From Actinomycetota bacterium (GTDB lineage: Bacteria; Actinomycetota; Actinomycetes; Nanopelagicales; Nanopelagicaceae): a stretch of DNA of 41,584 bases. This document shows, in pieces, positions 17,175-26,135 of this stretch. The notes beneath the pieces were generated by a model that saw only the letters and a program-made list of their open reading frames with translations, made no database searches and was not told the origin of the DNA. The stretch spans positions 1 to 41,584 of the forward strand of contig RHAU01000001.1 in assembly GCA_010032125.1 (NCBI GenBank), in the 5' to 3' direction. The translations under genes and the position numbers were made by a program. How positions within the stretch are numbered: position 1 is the first letter of the stretch; each line of letters opens with the position of its first letter.

Positions 17175-18368
17175 TTAAAGCGGAATCCCGAAGTACTGAG
17201 CGGCTGTCTGGACATCTTTATCGCCGCGACCAGAGAGATTAATAAGGAGTATTGCCTTTTCACCGAGTTCTTTACCGACCTGCATTGCACCAGCAAGAGC
17301 GTGGGCAGTTTCAATTGCTGGAATGATTCCTTCGGTGCGCGAGAGGAGTGAAAAAGCTTCCATTGCTTCATCATCGGTGATTGCTCGATATTCGGCTCTA
17401 CCGATTTCATGAAGGTAGGCATGTTCTGGGCCAACGCCGGGATAGTCAAGTCCGGCAGAGATGGAATGAGATTCGACTGTCTGGCCACTTTCATCTTGAA
17501 GAACAAAAGTGCGTGCGCCATGTAGAACGCCGGGGGTTCCGCCAACAATGGTTGCCGCGTGTTCTCCGGTCGAAACTCCGCGTCCACCTGCTTCTAATCC
17601 GATGAGACGTACCGATAAATCATCGATAAAGGGATGAAAAATTCCGATTGCATTTGAGCCGCCACCAACGCATGCAAGAACTGCGTCTGGAAGTCTGCCG
17701 GTCAACTCAAGAACTTGGGCTCGTGCTTCAACGCCAATGATGCGGTGAAAATCTCTGACCATTGTTGGGAAGGGGTGTGGCCCTGCGACAGTACCCAATA
17801 AGTAATGTGTCGTTGCAACATTTGTGACCCAATCGCGCATCGCTTCATTAATTGCGTCTTTAAGAGTTTTCGAACCTGTAGTAACCGGAATAACTTCTGC
17901 CCCAAGTATTTTCATTCGAGCCACATTGAGAGATTGTCGCTTCGTATCTTCCTCTCCCATGTAGACAACGCATTCCAACCCGAGTAACGCGGCTGCTGTT
18001 GCGGATGCAACGCCATGTTGCCCCGCGCCTGTCTCCGCAATGATTCGCTTCTTTCCCATCTTCTTAGTAAGAAGCGCTTGTCCAAGAACATTATTGATCT
18101 TGTGACTTCCAGTGTGGTTGAGATCTTCGCGTTTCAACAGAATCCGTGCATTGCCTGCATATGCGGCAAAACGTGGCGCATCAGTGATAATGGAAGGTCG
18201 ACCCGTGTATGTGCGATGTAGTTCTGCTAGCTCCATTTGAAAATTCGGATCGTGCATCGCTGCTTGATGTGCGGCGGCAAGTTCGTCAAGAGCGCCAACT
18301 AATGCTTCTGGGACAAAACGTCCACCAAATCGACCAAAGTGGCCATCAATGCTCTCGCTCATCTTCAT
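17175..18368 (-). CDS. trpB: Tryptophan synthase beta subunit
   Basis: TrpB condenses indole with serine using pyridoxal phosphate. The 397-residue product shows the PLP lysine in HTGSHKINN (K90), the catalytic Glu in AETGAGQHG (E112), the phosphate-binding loop CVGGGSNAIG, and a C-terminal NLSGRGDKD. I use ATG 18368 (or ATG 18362) rather than the longer in-frame start at 18419. The extra 17 residues would lie mostly inside trpC and do not resemble TrpB, whose family begins near DGHFGRFGGRFVPE. The gap from the trpC stop is 16 nt. Confidence 0.96.
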   Translation of the reverse strand: MKMSESIDGHFGRFGGRFVPEALVGALDELAAAHQAAMHDPNFQMELAELHRTYTGRPSIITDAPRFAAYAGNARILLKREDLNHTGSHKINNVLGQALLTKKMGKKRIIAETGAGQHGVASATAAALLGLECVVYMGEEDTKRQSLNVARMKILGAEVIPVTTGSKTLKDAINEAMRDWVTNVATTHYLLGTVAGPHPFPTMVRDFHRIIGVEARAQVLELTGRLPDAVLACVGGGSNAIGIFHPFIDDLSVRLIGLEAGGRGVSTGEHAATIVGGTPGVLHGARTFVLQDESGQTVESHSISAGLDYPGVGPEHAYLHEIGRAEYRAITDDEAMEAFSLLSRTEGIIPAIETAHALAGAMQVGKELGEKAILLINLSGRGDKDVQTAAQYFGIPL

Positions 18369-18384
18369 AGCGTACTTTCGATTC

Positions 18385-19161
18385 TCAATTCGCGAATTCC
18401 GTAAGTTCACGGATCGCATTAGCAGGTGACTCTGACCTCACTAAGGCTTCCCCTACCAGGATCGCTGATGCTCCGGCGCTTCTGGCTCTTCGCGAATCCT
18501 GCTGCGTCGCAATTCCAGATTCCGCGACTTTCAATACCGAATCTGGGATTAGGGGTAGTAAGCGATCAAATGCCGTTAGATCTACTTCCAGAGTCTTTAA
18601 ATTTCGCGCGTTGACGCCAATCATCGTGGCGTCGAGTTTCAAGGCCCGTTCAACTTCTTCTTCATCATGAACCTCAACGAGAGTTTGCATTCCCAATCCC
18701 TGTGCACAATCTGAAAGGTCCTTTAGTTCTCTATCGTCCAATGCGGCAACAATGAGTAGCACGATATCTGCGCCATATGCCCGCGATTCACGAATCAAAT
18801 ATTCGCTGACCATAAAATCTTTTCGAAGCATCGGAAGATTGATTGCGGTGCGTACGGACTGAAAGTCCCCTAGCGAGCCATGGAATCTTCTTTCCTCAGT
18901 CAGGACGCTTATTGCTCTCGCACCAGCGGCTTCGTATGTGCGCGCAAGTGCGACTGGATCTTGGATTGCGGATATAGCACCCTTACTTGGGGAGGATCTC
19001 TTCACTTCGGCGATGATTGAAAAAGAATTGGTGCGCAATGATGAGATGGCATCTCGAACCGCAGGCGCTCGCGAAATCATTTCTGCAATTTCTTGCGGTG
19101 ATTTTCTTCGACGCGCTTCATCTTCGCGCACGCCCGCGATAATTGATTCCAGAACGTTCAT
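18385..19161 (-). CDS. trpC: Indole-3-glycerol phosphate synthase
   Basis: TrpC closes the indole ring of CdRP to give indole-3-glycerol phosphate. The 258-residue TIM barrel carries the family motifs IIAEVKRSSPSKG (E52, K54), LRKDFM (general acid Lys), LVEVHDEEE, GVNARNL and VAESGIAT. It is a monofunctional enzyme with no fused TrpF domain, in line with PriA supplying TrpF activity in actinobacteria. It lies 2 nt downstream of trpE. The tryptophan-associated membrane protein found between trpE and trpC in many actinobacteria is missing here. Confidence 0.97.
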   Translation of the reverse strand: MNVLESIIAGVREDEARRRKSPQEIAEMISRAPAVRDAISSLRTNSFSIIAEVKRSSPSKGAISAIQDPVALARTYEAAGARAISVLTEERRFHGSLGDFQSVRTAINLPMLRKDFMVSEYLIRESRAYGADIVLLIVAALDDRELKDLSDCAQGLGMQTLVEVHDEEEVERALKLDATMIGVNARNLKTLEVDLTAFDRLLPLIPDSVLKVAESGIATQQDSRRARSAGASAILVGEALVRSESPANAIRELTEFAN

Positions 19162-19163
19162 CT

Positions 19164-20651
19164 CTAAATCTTCTTCACTTGGTGCGCCGCCGCAATCGCA
19201 CCAAGAACCGCGGCCGCCTTATTCAAACATTCGTTATCTTCATCTTCGGCACGAGAATCTGCAACGATCCCGGCCCCGGCTTGTACGTATGCAATTCCAT
19301 TCTTGATCAGTGTTGTTCTAATTGCGATACATGTATCAATATTTCCGGTGAAATCTAAGTATCCGATCGCGCCACCATATAAACCGCGGCGACTTTTTTC
19401 TCTCTCCTCAATGATCTCCATCGCGCGAGGTTTTGGCGCGCCGGAGAGCGTTCCGGCAGGGAAAACAGAGAAGAGGGCATCAATCGGCGATTGATCTTCG
19501 CTCAAAGTTCCGGTGACGGTCGAAACAATATGCATCACATGAGAGAAGCGCTCTAATTGCATAAATTCAACGACGCTTACGGTCCCGGCTTTACATACTC
19601 TGCCGATGTCATTTCTTCCGAGATCAACCAACATGAGATGTTCGGCACGCTCTTTCGGATCTTTGAGAAGCTCCTCGCCAATCTTTTGATCCTCCTCATG
19701 ATGTGCAGAACGTTTTCGTGTTCCAGCGATCGGATGAACCATCACCTCTCGATTACTTACTTTGACTAATGCCTCAGGGCTTGAGCCAACAACGCTGACA
19801 CCTCCGGAAAGTCGGAAGAGGTACATATATGGGCTTGGATTGTGCAGTCGCAACATTCGATAAATATCAAATGGATCGGCCTTACATTCCATTTCAAAGC
19901 GTTGAGAAAGGACAACTTGGAAGGCTTCTCCGCTTGCGATTTCTTCTTTGATTATTGCTATATCTTTAAGGAAGTTCTCCTTCGAAGTCTTTCGTGTGAA
20001 GTGTGGTTCTGGTTTCGCGCCGACGCTGGCAATCAGAGTAGGAGTCTCTTTTCTTAAAGCGCTTTCCATCGCATCGAGTCGGCTCGTTGCTCTGGCAAAT
20101 GCCTCATCAACCCGTTCATCAGATCCATCCCAATTAATCGCGTTTGAAATAAGGGTAAGGCTGCCTTCAAAATGATCGTAAACGGCAAGATCTGTGGTTA
20201 ATATGAAAGTTATTTCTGGCAACTTAAGTTCATCAATTGTGAGTTCAGGCAATTTTTCTAAACGGCGGACGGCGTCGTACGAGATATAACCAACTAAGCC
20301 ACCAGTTAAAGGCGGAAGATCCGGCAGCACTGGAGATTTCAGATGTTTAGTTGCGATGCGTAACGCTTCAAGTGGATCTATTCCGACGGGTGCGCCGGCG
20401 GGCATCGTTCCTTCCCATGCGGCAACTCCGTCACGTTCTGTCAGAACTGATTCACTCGCAACACCGATAAATGAGTAACGCGACCAGGCGCCTCCATGCT
20501 CAGCAGACTCGAGAAGAAAAGTGTTCTCACGATGTCCAGCAAGCTTTACATAGAGCGAAAGCGGTGTCTCATTATCTGCAAGGTATTTTCGGGCGACGGG
20601 GATGACATTGTGGTTCTTGGCCAGTTCCCGGAATTGCTCAATTCGCATCAT
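19164..20651 (-). CDS. trpE: Anthranilate synthase component I
   Basis: TrpE makes anthranilate from chorismate with ammonia from its glutaminase partner TrpG. The 495-residue product has the N-terminal feedback motif LLES (46-49) that binds tryptophan. The C-terminal chorismate-binding domain shows HPIAGTRKR, VDLGRNDIGRV, GTLSGAPKPRAMEII and YGGAIGYLDF. trpG and trpD are not in the window, so they must lie elsewhere. Start codon ATG 20651 overlaps the priA stop in ATGA. Repression by feedback inhibition is expected; no leader peptide or T-box is visible upstream of the operon. Confidence 0.97.
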   Translation of the reverse strand: MMRIEQFRELAKNHNVIPVARKYLADNETPLSLYVKLAGHRENTFLLESAEHGGAWSRYSFIGVASESVLTERDGVAAWEGTMPAGAPVGIDPLEALRIATKHLKSPVLPDLPPLTGGLVGYISYDAVRRLEKLPELTIDELKLPEITFILTTDLAVYDHFEGSLTLISNAINWDGSDERVDEAFARATSRLDAMESALRKETPTLIASVGAKPEPHFTRKTSKENFLKDIAIIKEEIASGEAFQVVLSQRFEMECKADPFDIYRMLRLHNPSPYMYLFRLSGGVSVVGSSPEALVKVSNREVMVHPIAGTRKRSAHHEEDQKIGEELLKDPKERAEHLMLVDLGRNDIGRVCKAGTVSVVEFMQLERFSHVMHIVSTVTGTLSEDQSPIDALFSVFPAGTLSGAPKPRAMEIIEEREKSRRGLYGGAIGYLDFTGNIDTCIAIRTTLIKNGIAYVQAGAGIVADSRAEDEDNECLNKAAAVLGAIAAAHQVKKI

Positions 20652-21373
20652 CTGCAGGCCGCCAACGCATCTGACAGTTTCATCGCTCCTGTATACAAGG
20701 CTTTGCCCACAATTGCTCCGTCGACACCAGGAATATTCTGCAACGTCGTGAGATCACTTACCGATGCGACCCCACCTGATGCAGTAATGGGCATTTTCGT
20801 TCTTGAAGTAATTGCCTTGAGTAAATCGAAGTTGGGTCCCTTGAGATTGCCGTCACGATTGACATCGGTGACGCTGTACCTTTGACATCCAATCTCATCC
20901 AAGCGATGAAGTGTTGACCAGATCTCGCCAACAACGCTATCGCTTCCCCTGGGTCGAATCTGATCACCATCGACATCGAGCGCTACTGAAATATCGATTT
21001 CACTACTAGAAAGTACAGAGCTCAGCCAAGTGAAATTCTCGAGCGCAGCGCAACTCATATTAATTCTTTCGCATCCGCTTTCTTGAGAGAGTTGATATGA
21101 CTCCTCATCTTTTATGCCACCAGAAAGTTGAACTTTCATATCTACGTTGTTAATGATTTCCTTGATGAGTTTGGTGTTATTTCCCGTCCCATAGGCAAGG
21201 TCAAGGTCAACAAGGTGTATCCAGCGAGCCCCCATACGTTGGAACTCATGGGCAACTTCCATGGGATCGGCCTCGTTGCTGCTGTTGGAGATATCCGCGC
21301 CCGCAAGACGAACAGATTTTCCGGATTTAACATCTATTGCTGGCAGGACAGTGAAGGGTGTCGTGTCAGTCAT
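20648..21373 (-). CDS. priA: PriA/HisA-type phosphoribosyl isomerase (possibly bifunctional HisA/TrpF)
   Basis: HisA isomerises ProFAR in histidine synthesis; in actinobacteria the orthologue PriA also does the TrpF step. The 241-residue TIM barrel shows catalytic D14 (LPAIDV) and D170 (SVTDVNRDG), phosphate loops QLSGGI and ASGGV...GAIVGKALY. It overlaps trpE by 4 nt, heading the trp operon, which supports a tryptophan role. Against M. tuberculosis PriA (from memory) Arg19 and Arg143 correspond to R22 and R142, but Trp145 corresponds to S144, a possible loss or retuning of one activity. I choose ATG 21373 over TTG 21379 because TACAAT ends 6 nt upstream, indicating a leaderless start. Confidence 0.93.
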   Translation of the reverse strand: MTDTTPFTVLPAIDVKSGKSVRLAGADISNSSNEADPMEVAHEFQRMGARWIHLVDLDLAYGTGNNTKLIKEIINNVDMKVQLSGGIKDEESYQLSQESGCERINMSCAALENFTWLSSVLSSSEIDISVALDVDGDQIRPRGSDSVVGEIWSTLHRLDEIGCQRYSVTDVNRDGNLKGPNFDLLKAITSRTKMPITASGGVASVSDLTTLQNIPGVDGAIVGKALYTGAMKLSDALAACR

Positions 21374-21379
21374 CGGCAA

Positions 21380-21385
21380 ATTGTA
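21380..21385 (-). promoter_or_regulatory. Candidate -10 box of the leaderless priA-trpECBA operon
   Basis: TACAAT on the minus strand ends 6 nt before the priA ATG (spacer TTGCCG). No Shine-Dalgarno lies between. A convincing -35 is not seen. The opposite strand carries TTTAAT (21415-21420) before the divergent lipoprotein gene. Confidence 0.65.
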
Positions 21386-21431
21386 GATATCGAATCGACT
21401 CTATGCAGCCCAATTTTAATAGCCTTGGCCC

Positions 21432-21911
21432 ATGAGATTGTTGCCACTCCTGTTGGCCATCACAGTTCTGCTCACAGGCTGCTCCTCTGAATCAGAGAGC
21501 AGTTCGACCACGAGTAATTCCACCTCTCAAACTTCAAAATCAAACAAACTTCTTGTAGCCGACCGAGAGTGCACCAGCGATGAATTTTCTGGCGGAAGTG
21601 AGTGGATAGATGGACAGATGAGCGCTTTTGCTCGAGCCGATGAAAAAGGTGCCTATAAATATGCCTCTGAATCTTTTCGCGCAAATGTCTCACTTGAAGA
21701 TTTCATTACAGTAATTGCAAATCAATATCCCATGTTGCTAGATCTGAGAAGCCACTCGATTGTGCGATGTGCCAAGGAAGGCAGCAATTTTGTCTTTGAT
21801 CTCTACCTAGTTGCCAATGATGGATTGAAATATGCGATGAGATACAACCTATCGTTGATCAATAAACAATGGGGCGTCGATTCCGCCTCAGTAGTTCAAT
21901 ATTTAAACTAG
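21432..21911 (+). CDS. Small lipoprotein, possibly DUF4864-like
   Basis: This 159-residue protein starts with a lipoprotein signal (MRLLPLLLAITVLLTGC, lipobox LLTGC, lipidated Cys17). A Ser/Thr/Gln-rich linker (18-40) follows, then a small domain of about 115 residues. The domain pattern (FARADEKGAYKYAS, then an aromatic-rich beta segment ending VVQYLN) resembles DUF4864-type extracytoplasmic domains, a weak recognition from memory. Function is unknown; it would be anchored outside the cytoplasmic membrane by Lgt and LspA encoded nearby. It is divergent from priA (58 nt between start codons) and its stop overlaps the end of the dnaE remnant by 9 nt, convergently. The -10 candidate TTTAAT lies 11 nt before the ATG. 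Confidence 0.85.
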   Translation: MRLLPLLLAITVLLTGCSSESESSSTTSNSTSQTSKSNKLLVADRECTSDEFSGGSEWIDGQMSAFARADEKGAYKYASESFRANVSLEDFITVIANQYPMLLDLRSHSIVRCAKEGSNFVFDLYLVANDGLKYAMRYNLSLINKQWGVDSASVVQYLN

Positions 21912-22397
21912 ACAATCCGGTCCCAAGACAGATTTCAAATCTGCACTGAGGCTCGGTGAAGCCGTCACTTTCAAGCCATCATCAAGGCGTAGCGTCTTTG
22001 CGGATCGATTACCTTCGATGCGAAGATGCACTTCACGAGTACCGGGATGAGAGCGCAGAATCTCCTTCATCCGATCTACTACAGGCGGTGTGCAACGTTC
22101 CGCTTCGATTTTTATGACAAATGGACCGATCGGCGCTTGATTTACATCGGGAATTGAAAGATCAATAGCGGTGATACGTGGCGTGTCTTCACCCTTATCG
22201 ACTCTTCCACGAATCGCAACAATGCGATCTTCGATGATGTTAAGCGCGTGCTGTTGATATGAATTTGAATAGAAACGAACATCAACTGCTCCTTCGAGAT
22301 CTTCAACCGTCACAATCGCCCATGATTGTCCCTGGCGACTGACTTTTCTTTGAATCGTCGTTATTAACCCGGCAATGGTCACTACATTTTTCCGCAC
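21903..22397 (-). pseudogene. dnaE: C-terminal remnant of DNA polymerase III alpha (OB-fold region), out of frame
   Basis: About 160 residues match the C-terminal OB-fold and tail of DnaE: NVVTIAGLITTIQRKVSRQG, WAIVTVEDLEGAVDVRFYS, then HPGTREVHLRI and a terminal DLKSVLGPDCL. The frame is shifted relative to the main dnaE frame. The nominal GTG start at 22397 lies within DNA that still encodes DnaE (SKRAE) in the other frame, and I see no Shine-Dalgarno. The conserved block that normally precedes the OB fold in DnaE (the KE-x-LG-x-Y-x-S-x-HPL motif region) is absent from both frames. This is the 3' part of one disrupted gene. Confidence 0.85.
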
Positions 22398-25176
22398 GCT
22401 TGGACTCTGTTATCGCATCGATTGCTTCCAAATAAACGGCCATGAGACCTTTTCGAGGATGGCCCAGAGAGTCAAATGCCCCCGCTTTGATTAACGATTC
22501 AATAGTTTTCTTATTGCAAACAAAGGCATCTACTTTTGCAAGGAAGTCGCCAAACGATGTGAATCTACCTTTATCAATCCGATTGCGCACGACTGAAGCA
22601 ACAACGTTCTCGCCAACATTTCTGATTGCAGCCAAGCCGAAACGAATATCTTTTCCTCTCGGCGTGTATTCAGCATCAGATTCATTGACATCTGGAGGTA
22701 GAACTTTGATTCCCATACGACGACACTCGTTGAGGTAAAGCGCGGATTTATCTTTGTCATCCCGAACGCTAGTAAGAAGTGCTGCCATATATTCAGTCGG
22801 ATAATTTGCTTTGAGATAAGCAGTCCAGAAGGAGACAACCCCATATCCGGCACTATGCGCTCGGTTAAACGCGTAATCGGAGAATGGAATAAGCGTCTTC
22901 CACAATTCTTCAATGGCGATACTGGAGAAGCCGTTCTTCTTCATACCTGCTTCGAAAGGAACATACTCCTTATCAAGAATCTCTTTATTCTTCTTGCCCA
23001 TGGCCTTTCTTAGTAAATCTGCGCGAGCAAGTGAGAAGCCTGCAAGTTTTTGGGCAATTGCCATCACTTGCTCCTGATAAACAATCAATCCATATGTGTC
23101 GCCTAGGATTTCTTTTAGCGCATCAGAAAGTTCGGGATGGATTGGTTCAATTCGTTTTCTCTTATTCTTTCGATCGGCGTAGTCGTTGTGAGCATTAACC
23201 CCCATAGGACCGGGGCGATAGAGAGCAATCACGGCTGATATGTCATCAAAGGAATCAGGAGCCATGGATCGAAGAAGTGCTCGAATGGGTCCACTATCGA
23301 GCTGGAAGACTCCGAGAGTTTCACCACGTGAGAGCAATTCAAATGTCTTCTTATCGGCAAGCGGCAAATCTTCAAGAATGATCTCTTTGCCCTGATTCTT
23401 CTTGATATTCGCGATGCAATCGTCGAGTACGGAGAGATTTCGCAGTCCAAGAAAATCCATCTTGAGTAGCCCTGTAGCCTCGCAGGCACCCATATCGAAT
23501 TGAGTAATGATGGCGCCATCGGCATCTCTTCGATGTATCGGGATCACGTCAAGAAGTGGATCGCGACTCAAGATAACTCCAGCCGCGTGCACACTCCACT
23601 GTCGCTTTAAACCTTCAAGTCCCCGAGCCACATCAACGATGGTCTTTGAATCGGGATCAGTTTCATAGATATTCCGGAATTCCTGTGCTTCGGCAAATCG
23701 CTCATGTGACTCATCAAAAACACCGGCAAGTGAGATGTCCTTGCCCATGATTGATGGCGGCAATGCCTTCGTTAATTTCTCTCCGAGCGCGTAGGGATAC
23801 CCAAGAACGCGAGTGGCATCTTTTATCGATTGTTTCGACTTGATCGTGCCATACGTAATGATCTGCGCAACGCGATCTTCTCCGTATTTTGTCGTCGCGT
23901 AACGAATCATCTCGCCGCGTCTTCTTTCATCAAAGTCCAAATCAATATCGGGCATCGAAATTCGATCCGGATTAAGGAAGCGCTCGAAAAGTAATCCATG
24001 CTTGATGGGATCCAACGCAGTAATTCCAAGAGAGTAGGAAACAAGTGATCCTGCTGCAGAACCGCGACCGGGACCAACGCGAATTCCTTCGCTCTTTGCA
24101 TGAGCAACAAGATCTGCGACGACAAGGAAGTAACCAGCAAAACCCATCTTTGTCATAACGCCGAGCTCGTAATCCAGTCGTGCCAAATATTCCGCGGGAG
24201 CGCCTTGAGGGAAACGTTCCTTTAATCCTCGTTGCGCCTCTTTAATCAGCCAACTGTCTTCGCTCTCCCCTTGTGGAACTGGGAATTTCGGAAGCAAATT
24301 CTCGTTTTCACGTAGGGTGACATTGCATCTCTCCGCGATAAGAAGGGTGTTATCACAGGCAACTTCAAGATCCTTAAAGATTTCTCGCATCTGGGCAGCG
24401 GTCTTTAAGTAGAACTCACCATTTTCGAATTTGAATCGCTTTGGATCGGCCAATGTAGTTCCGGATTGAACCGCTAATAACGCGGCATGATGCTCAAAGT
24501 CCTTCGAATATGTGTAATGCAGGTCGTTTGTGGCTAGTAAAGGCAATCCCAATTCTCTTGCCAAACGGAGTAAATCATCTTTTACTCTCCGTTCGATCTG
24601 CACGCCATGATCCATGATTTCAACGAAATAATTCTCTGCACCAAAAATTTCTCGATAAGTCGCGGCCGCAGAGCGTGCTTCGGCGTAGTCTCCAATTCTC
24701 AATCGAGTTTGAATCTCCCCGCCGGGACAGCCCGTTGTTGCAATCAGACCGGCCGAATAACGTGAGAGAAGTTCTCGATCCATACGCGGCTTGTAATAAA
24801 AACCTTCGAGTGATGCCAGAGACGCAAGGCGGAAGAGATTAGAAAGTCCGGTGTTATCTTCGGCAAGAATTGTCATATGGGTGTAAGCACCACCACCTGA
24901 AACATCGTCCTCGCCGCCTTCTGCCCATTTCACGCGACGTTTATCGAACCTAGACTCTGGAGCAACATATGCTTCAATTCCAATAATCGGCTTTACGCCA
25001 GCGCTGCGCATTGTTGTGTAGAAATCAAATGCTCCGAAGACATTGCCATGATCGGTCATGGCGATTGCGCCATCGCCGTTTAATGCAACTTCTTTTGCTA
25101 GGTCATCAATGCGTGCAGCGCCATCGAGCATCGAGTACTCGGTATGTACATGGAGATGAACGAAACCCTTGCTCAC
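22303..25176 (-). CDS. dnaE: DNA polymerase III alpha subunit, truncated by frameshift and deletion
   Basis: DnaE is the replicative DNA polymerase. The 957-residue frame holds the N-terminal PHP domain with its metal ligands (H9, H11, D18 in HLHVHTEYSMLDG, MTDHGN, TGCPGGEI, DLHYT), so PHP-based proofreading known in actinobacteria should be intact. The Pol III core has the catalytic PDIDLDFD near residue 410, then ALYRPGPMG, and the HhH region AAIRNVGENV. After about residue 930 (ITESKRAEK) the frame runs into 27 unrelated residues and stops. Full-length DnaE is about 1170-1180 residues; roughly 80-95 codons plus the frame are lost. The gene is normally essential, so an assembly error is likely. 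The start is GTG 25176. Confidence 0.9.
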   Translation of the reverse strand: MSKGFVHLHVHTEYSMLDGAARIDDLAKEVALNGDGAIAMTDHGNVFGAFDFYTTMRSAGVKPIIGIEAYVAPESRFDKRRVKWAEGGEDDVSGGGAYTHMTILAEDNTGLSNLFRLASLASLEGFYYKPRMDRELLSRYSAGLIATTGCPGGEIQTRLRIGDYAEARSAAATYREIFGAENYFVEIMDHGVQIERRVKDDLLRLARELGLPLLATNDLHYTYSKDFEHHAALLAVQSGTTLADPKRFKFENGEFYLKTAAQMREIFKDLEVACDNTLLIAERCNVTLRENENLLPKFPVPQGESEDSWLIKEAQRGLKERFPQGAPAEYLARLDYELGVMTKMGFAGYFLVVADLVAHAKSEGIRVGPGRGSAAGSLVSYSLGITALDPIKHGLLFERFLNPDRISMPDIDLDFDERRRGEMIRYATTKYGEDRVAQIITYGTIKSKQSIKDATRVLGYPYALGEKLTKALPPSIMGKDISLAGVFDESHERFAEAQEFRNIYETDPDSKTIVDVARGLEGLKRQWSVHAAGVILSRDPLLDVIPIHRRDADGAIITQFDMGACEATGLLKMDFLGLRNLSVLDDCIANIKKNQGKEIILEDLPLADKKTFELLSRGETLGVFQLDSGPIRALLRSMAPDSFDDISAVIALYRPGPMGVNAHNDYADRKNKRKRIEPIHPELSDALKEILGDTYGLIVYQEQVMAIAQKLAGFSLARADLLRKAMGKKNKEILDKEYVPFEAGMKKNGFSSIAIEELWKTLIPFSDYAFNRAHSAGYGVVSFWTAYLKANYPTEYMAALLTSVRDDKDKSALYLNECRRMGIKVLPPDVNESDAEYTPRGKDIRFGLAAIRNVGENVVASVVRNRIDKGRFTSFGDFLAKVDAFVCNKKTIESLIKAGAFDSLGHPRKGLMAVYLEAIDAITESKRAEKCSDHCRVNNDDSKKSQSPGTIMGDCDG

Positions 25177-25184
25177 GGTCGGCG

Positions 25185-25190
25185 AGATTA
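25185..25190 (-). promoter_or_regulatory. Possible -10 box for dnaE
   Basis: TAATCT on the minus strand lies 8 nt before the dnaE GTG, in the 23-nt gap after rluD. A GGGGAG stretch 14 nt from the GTG is too distant to be a good Shine-Dalgarno, so a leaderless internal promoter is plausible. Confidence 0.35.
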
Positions 25191-25199
25191 CTCCCCGCC

Positions 25200-26135
25200 T
25201 CAGTGCGTTGAGAGCAGCTCCAAAGCGCGTTTCAGGTCAGCGGGATAAGCGCTGGAAAATGTGAGAGGAGTGCCAGTTCGAGGGTGGGCAAAGCTCAATT
25301 CGATGGCATGAAGCCATGGTCGTCGAAGTTCGAGTCGATCGGCCAACACTGGATCGCCTCCATACGCCAAATCGCCTACCAGAGGATGGCGCAGCGCGGT
25401 GAAATGAACTCTGATCTGATGTGTTCTTCCCGTTTCTAACTCCACGCGCAGCAACGTTGCTCCTGCAAAATACTCAATCAATGAATAGTGAGTGATGCTT
25501 GGTTTTCCATCTGCAACAACAGCAAATCGATAATCCTCTCGAGGATGACGACCGATGGGAGCATCGATTGTTCCCTCCGAAGGATCCATGTGTCCTTGCA
25601 CGACTGTGTGGTAAATCTTCTTTACTTCTCGAGCTCTAAATTGATTTTTTAAAGTCTGATAAGAACTTTCATTCTTGGCCACTAACATCAATCCCGACGT
25701 TCCAACATCAAGACGTTGAACGATTCCTTGTCTCTCTTGAGAACCAGTGGTGGCAATTCGAATTCCTCGAGCAAGTAATCCGCCGAGAACGGTTGGTCCG
25801 GTCCATCCAGGGCTCGGGTGTGCCGCCACTCCTACTGGCTTATTGATGACGACGACATCGTCATCATCGTGAACGATCTCTAAATCTGCAATCGGAGTTT
25901 CGTGAAGTGCAAGTGGATCAAATGGTGCAGGCATACGCACTCGTAATTTGTCGCCTGGCTCAACTCGATCTGATTTGGAAAGAGGCTTTTTCCCTTGGAG
26001 AACATCGCCAGCATTGAGTAAATCTGCGACAACGCTCCGTGAAAGCTGCAAAATCTTTGCAAGGGCGCTATCGACACGTTCACCTTGGAACTCCTCGGAG
26101 ATGAGAATTTCCCTTACTTCTCGTTCACCGCTCAT
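25200..26135 (-). CDS. rluD: RluD-family 23S rRNA pseudouridine synthase
   Basis: RluA/RluD-family enzymes convert uridines of the large-subunit rRNA to pseudouridine. The 311-residue protein has an N-terminal S4 RNA-binding domain (about 14-75; RVDSALAKILQLSRSVV) and a catalytic domain with RLDVGTSGLMLVA (D143), plus the later GRTHQIRVHF motif. The exact rRNA site is not determinable. I start at ATG 26135, where ATGA overlaps the lspA stop; a longer frame to 26216 lies wholly inside lspA and its 27 extra residues look unrelated. It is adjacent to lspA in many bacteria. Confidence 0.94.
   Translation of the reverse strand: MSGEREVREILISEEFQGERVDSALAKILQLSRSVVADLLNAGDVLQGKKPLSKSDRVEPGDKLRVRMPAPFDPLALHETPIADLEIVHDDDDVVVINKPVGVAAHPSPGWTGPTVLGGLLARGIRIATTGSQERQGIVQRLDVGTSGLMLVAKNESSYQTLKNQFRAREVKKIYHTVVQGHMDPSEGTIDAPIGRHPREDYRFAVVADGKPSITHYSLIEYFAGATLLRVELETGRTHQIRVHFTALRHPLVGDLAYGGDPVLADRLELRRPWLHAIELSFAHPRTGTPLTFSSAYPADLKRALELLSTH

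Noticed and set aside
22303..22397. Programmed frameshift or intein in dnaE
   Set aside because: Sequence is missing rather than inserted, and no intein motifs are present; the run of A residues near the junction alone cannot recover the lost block.
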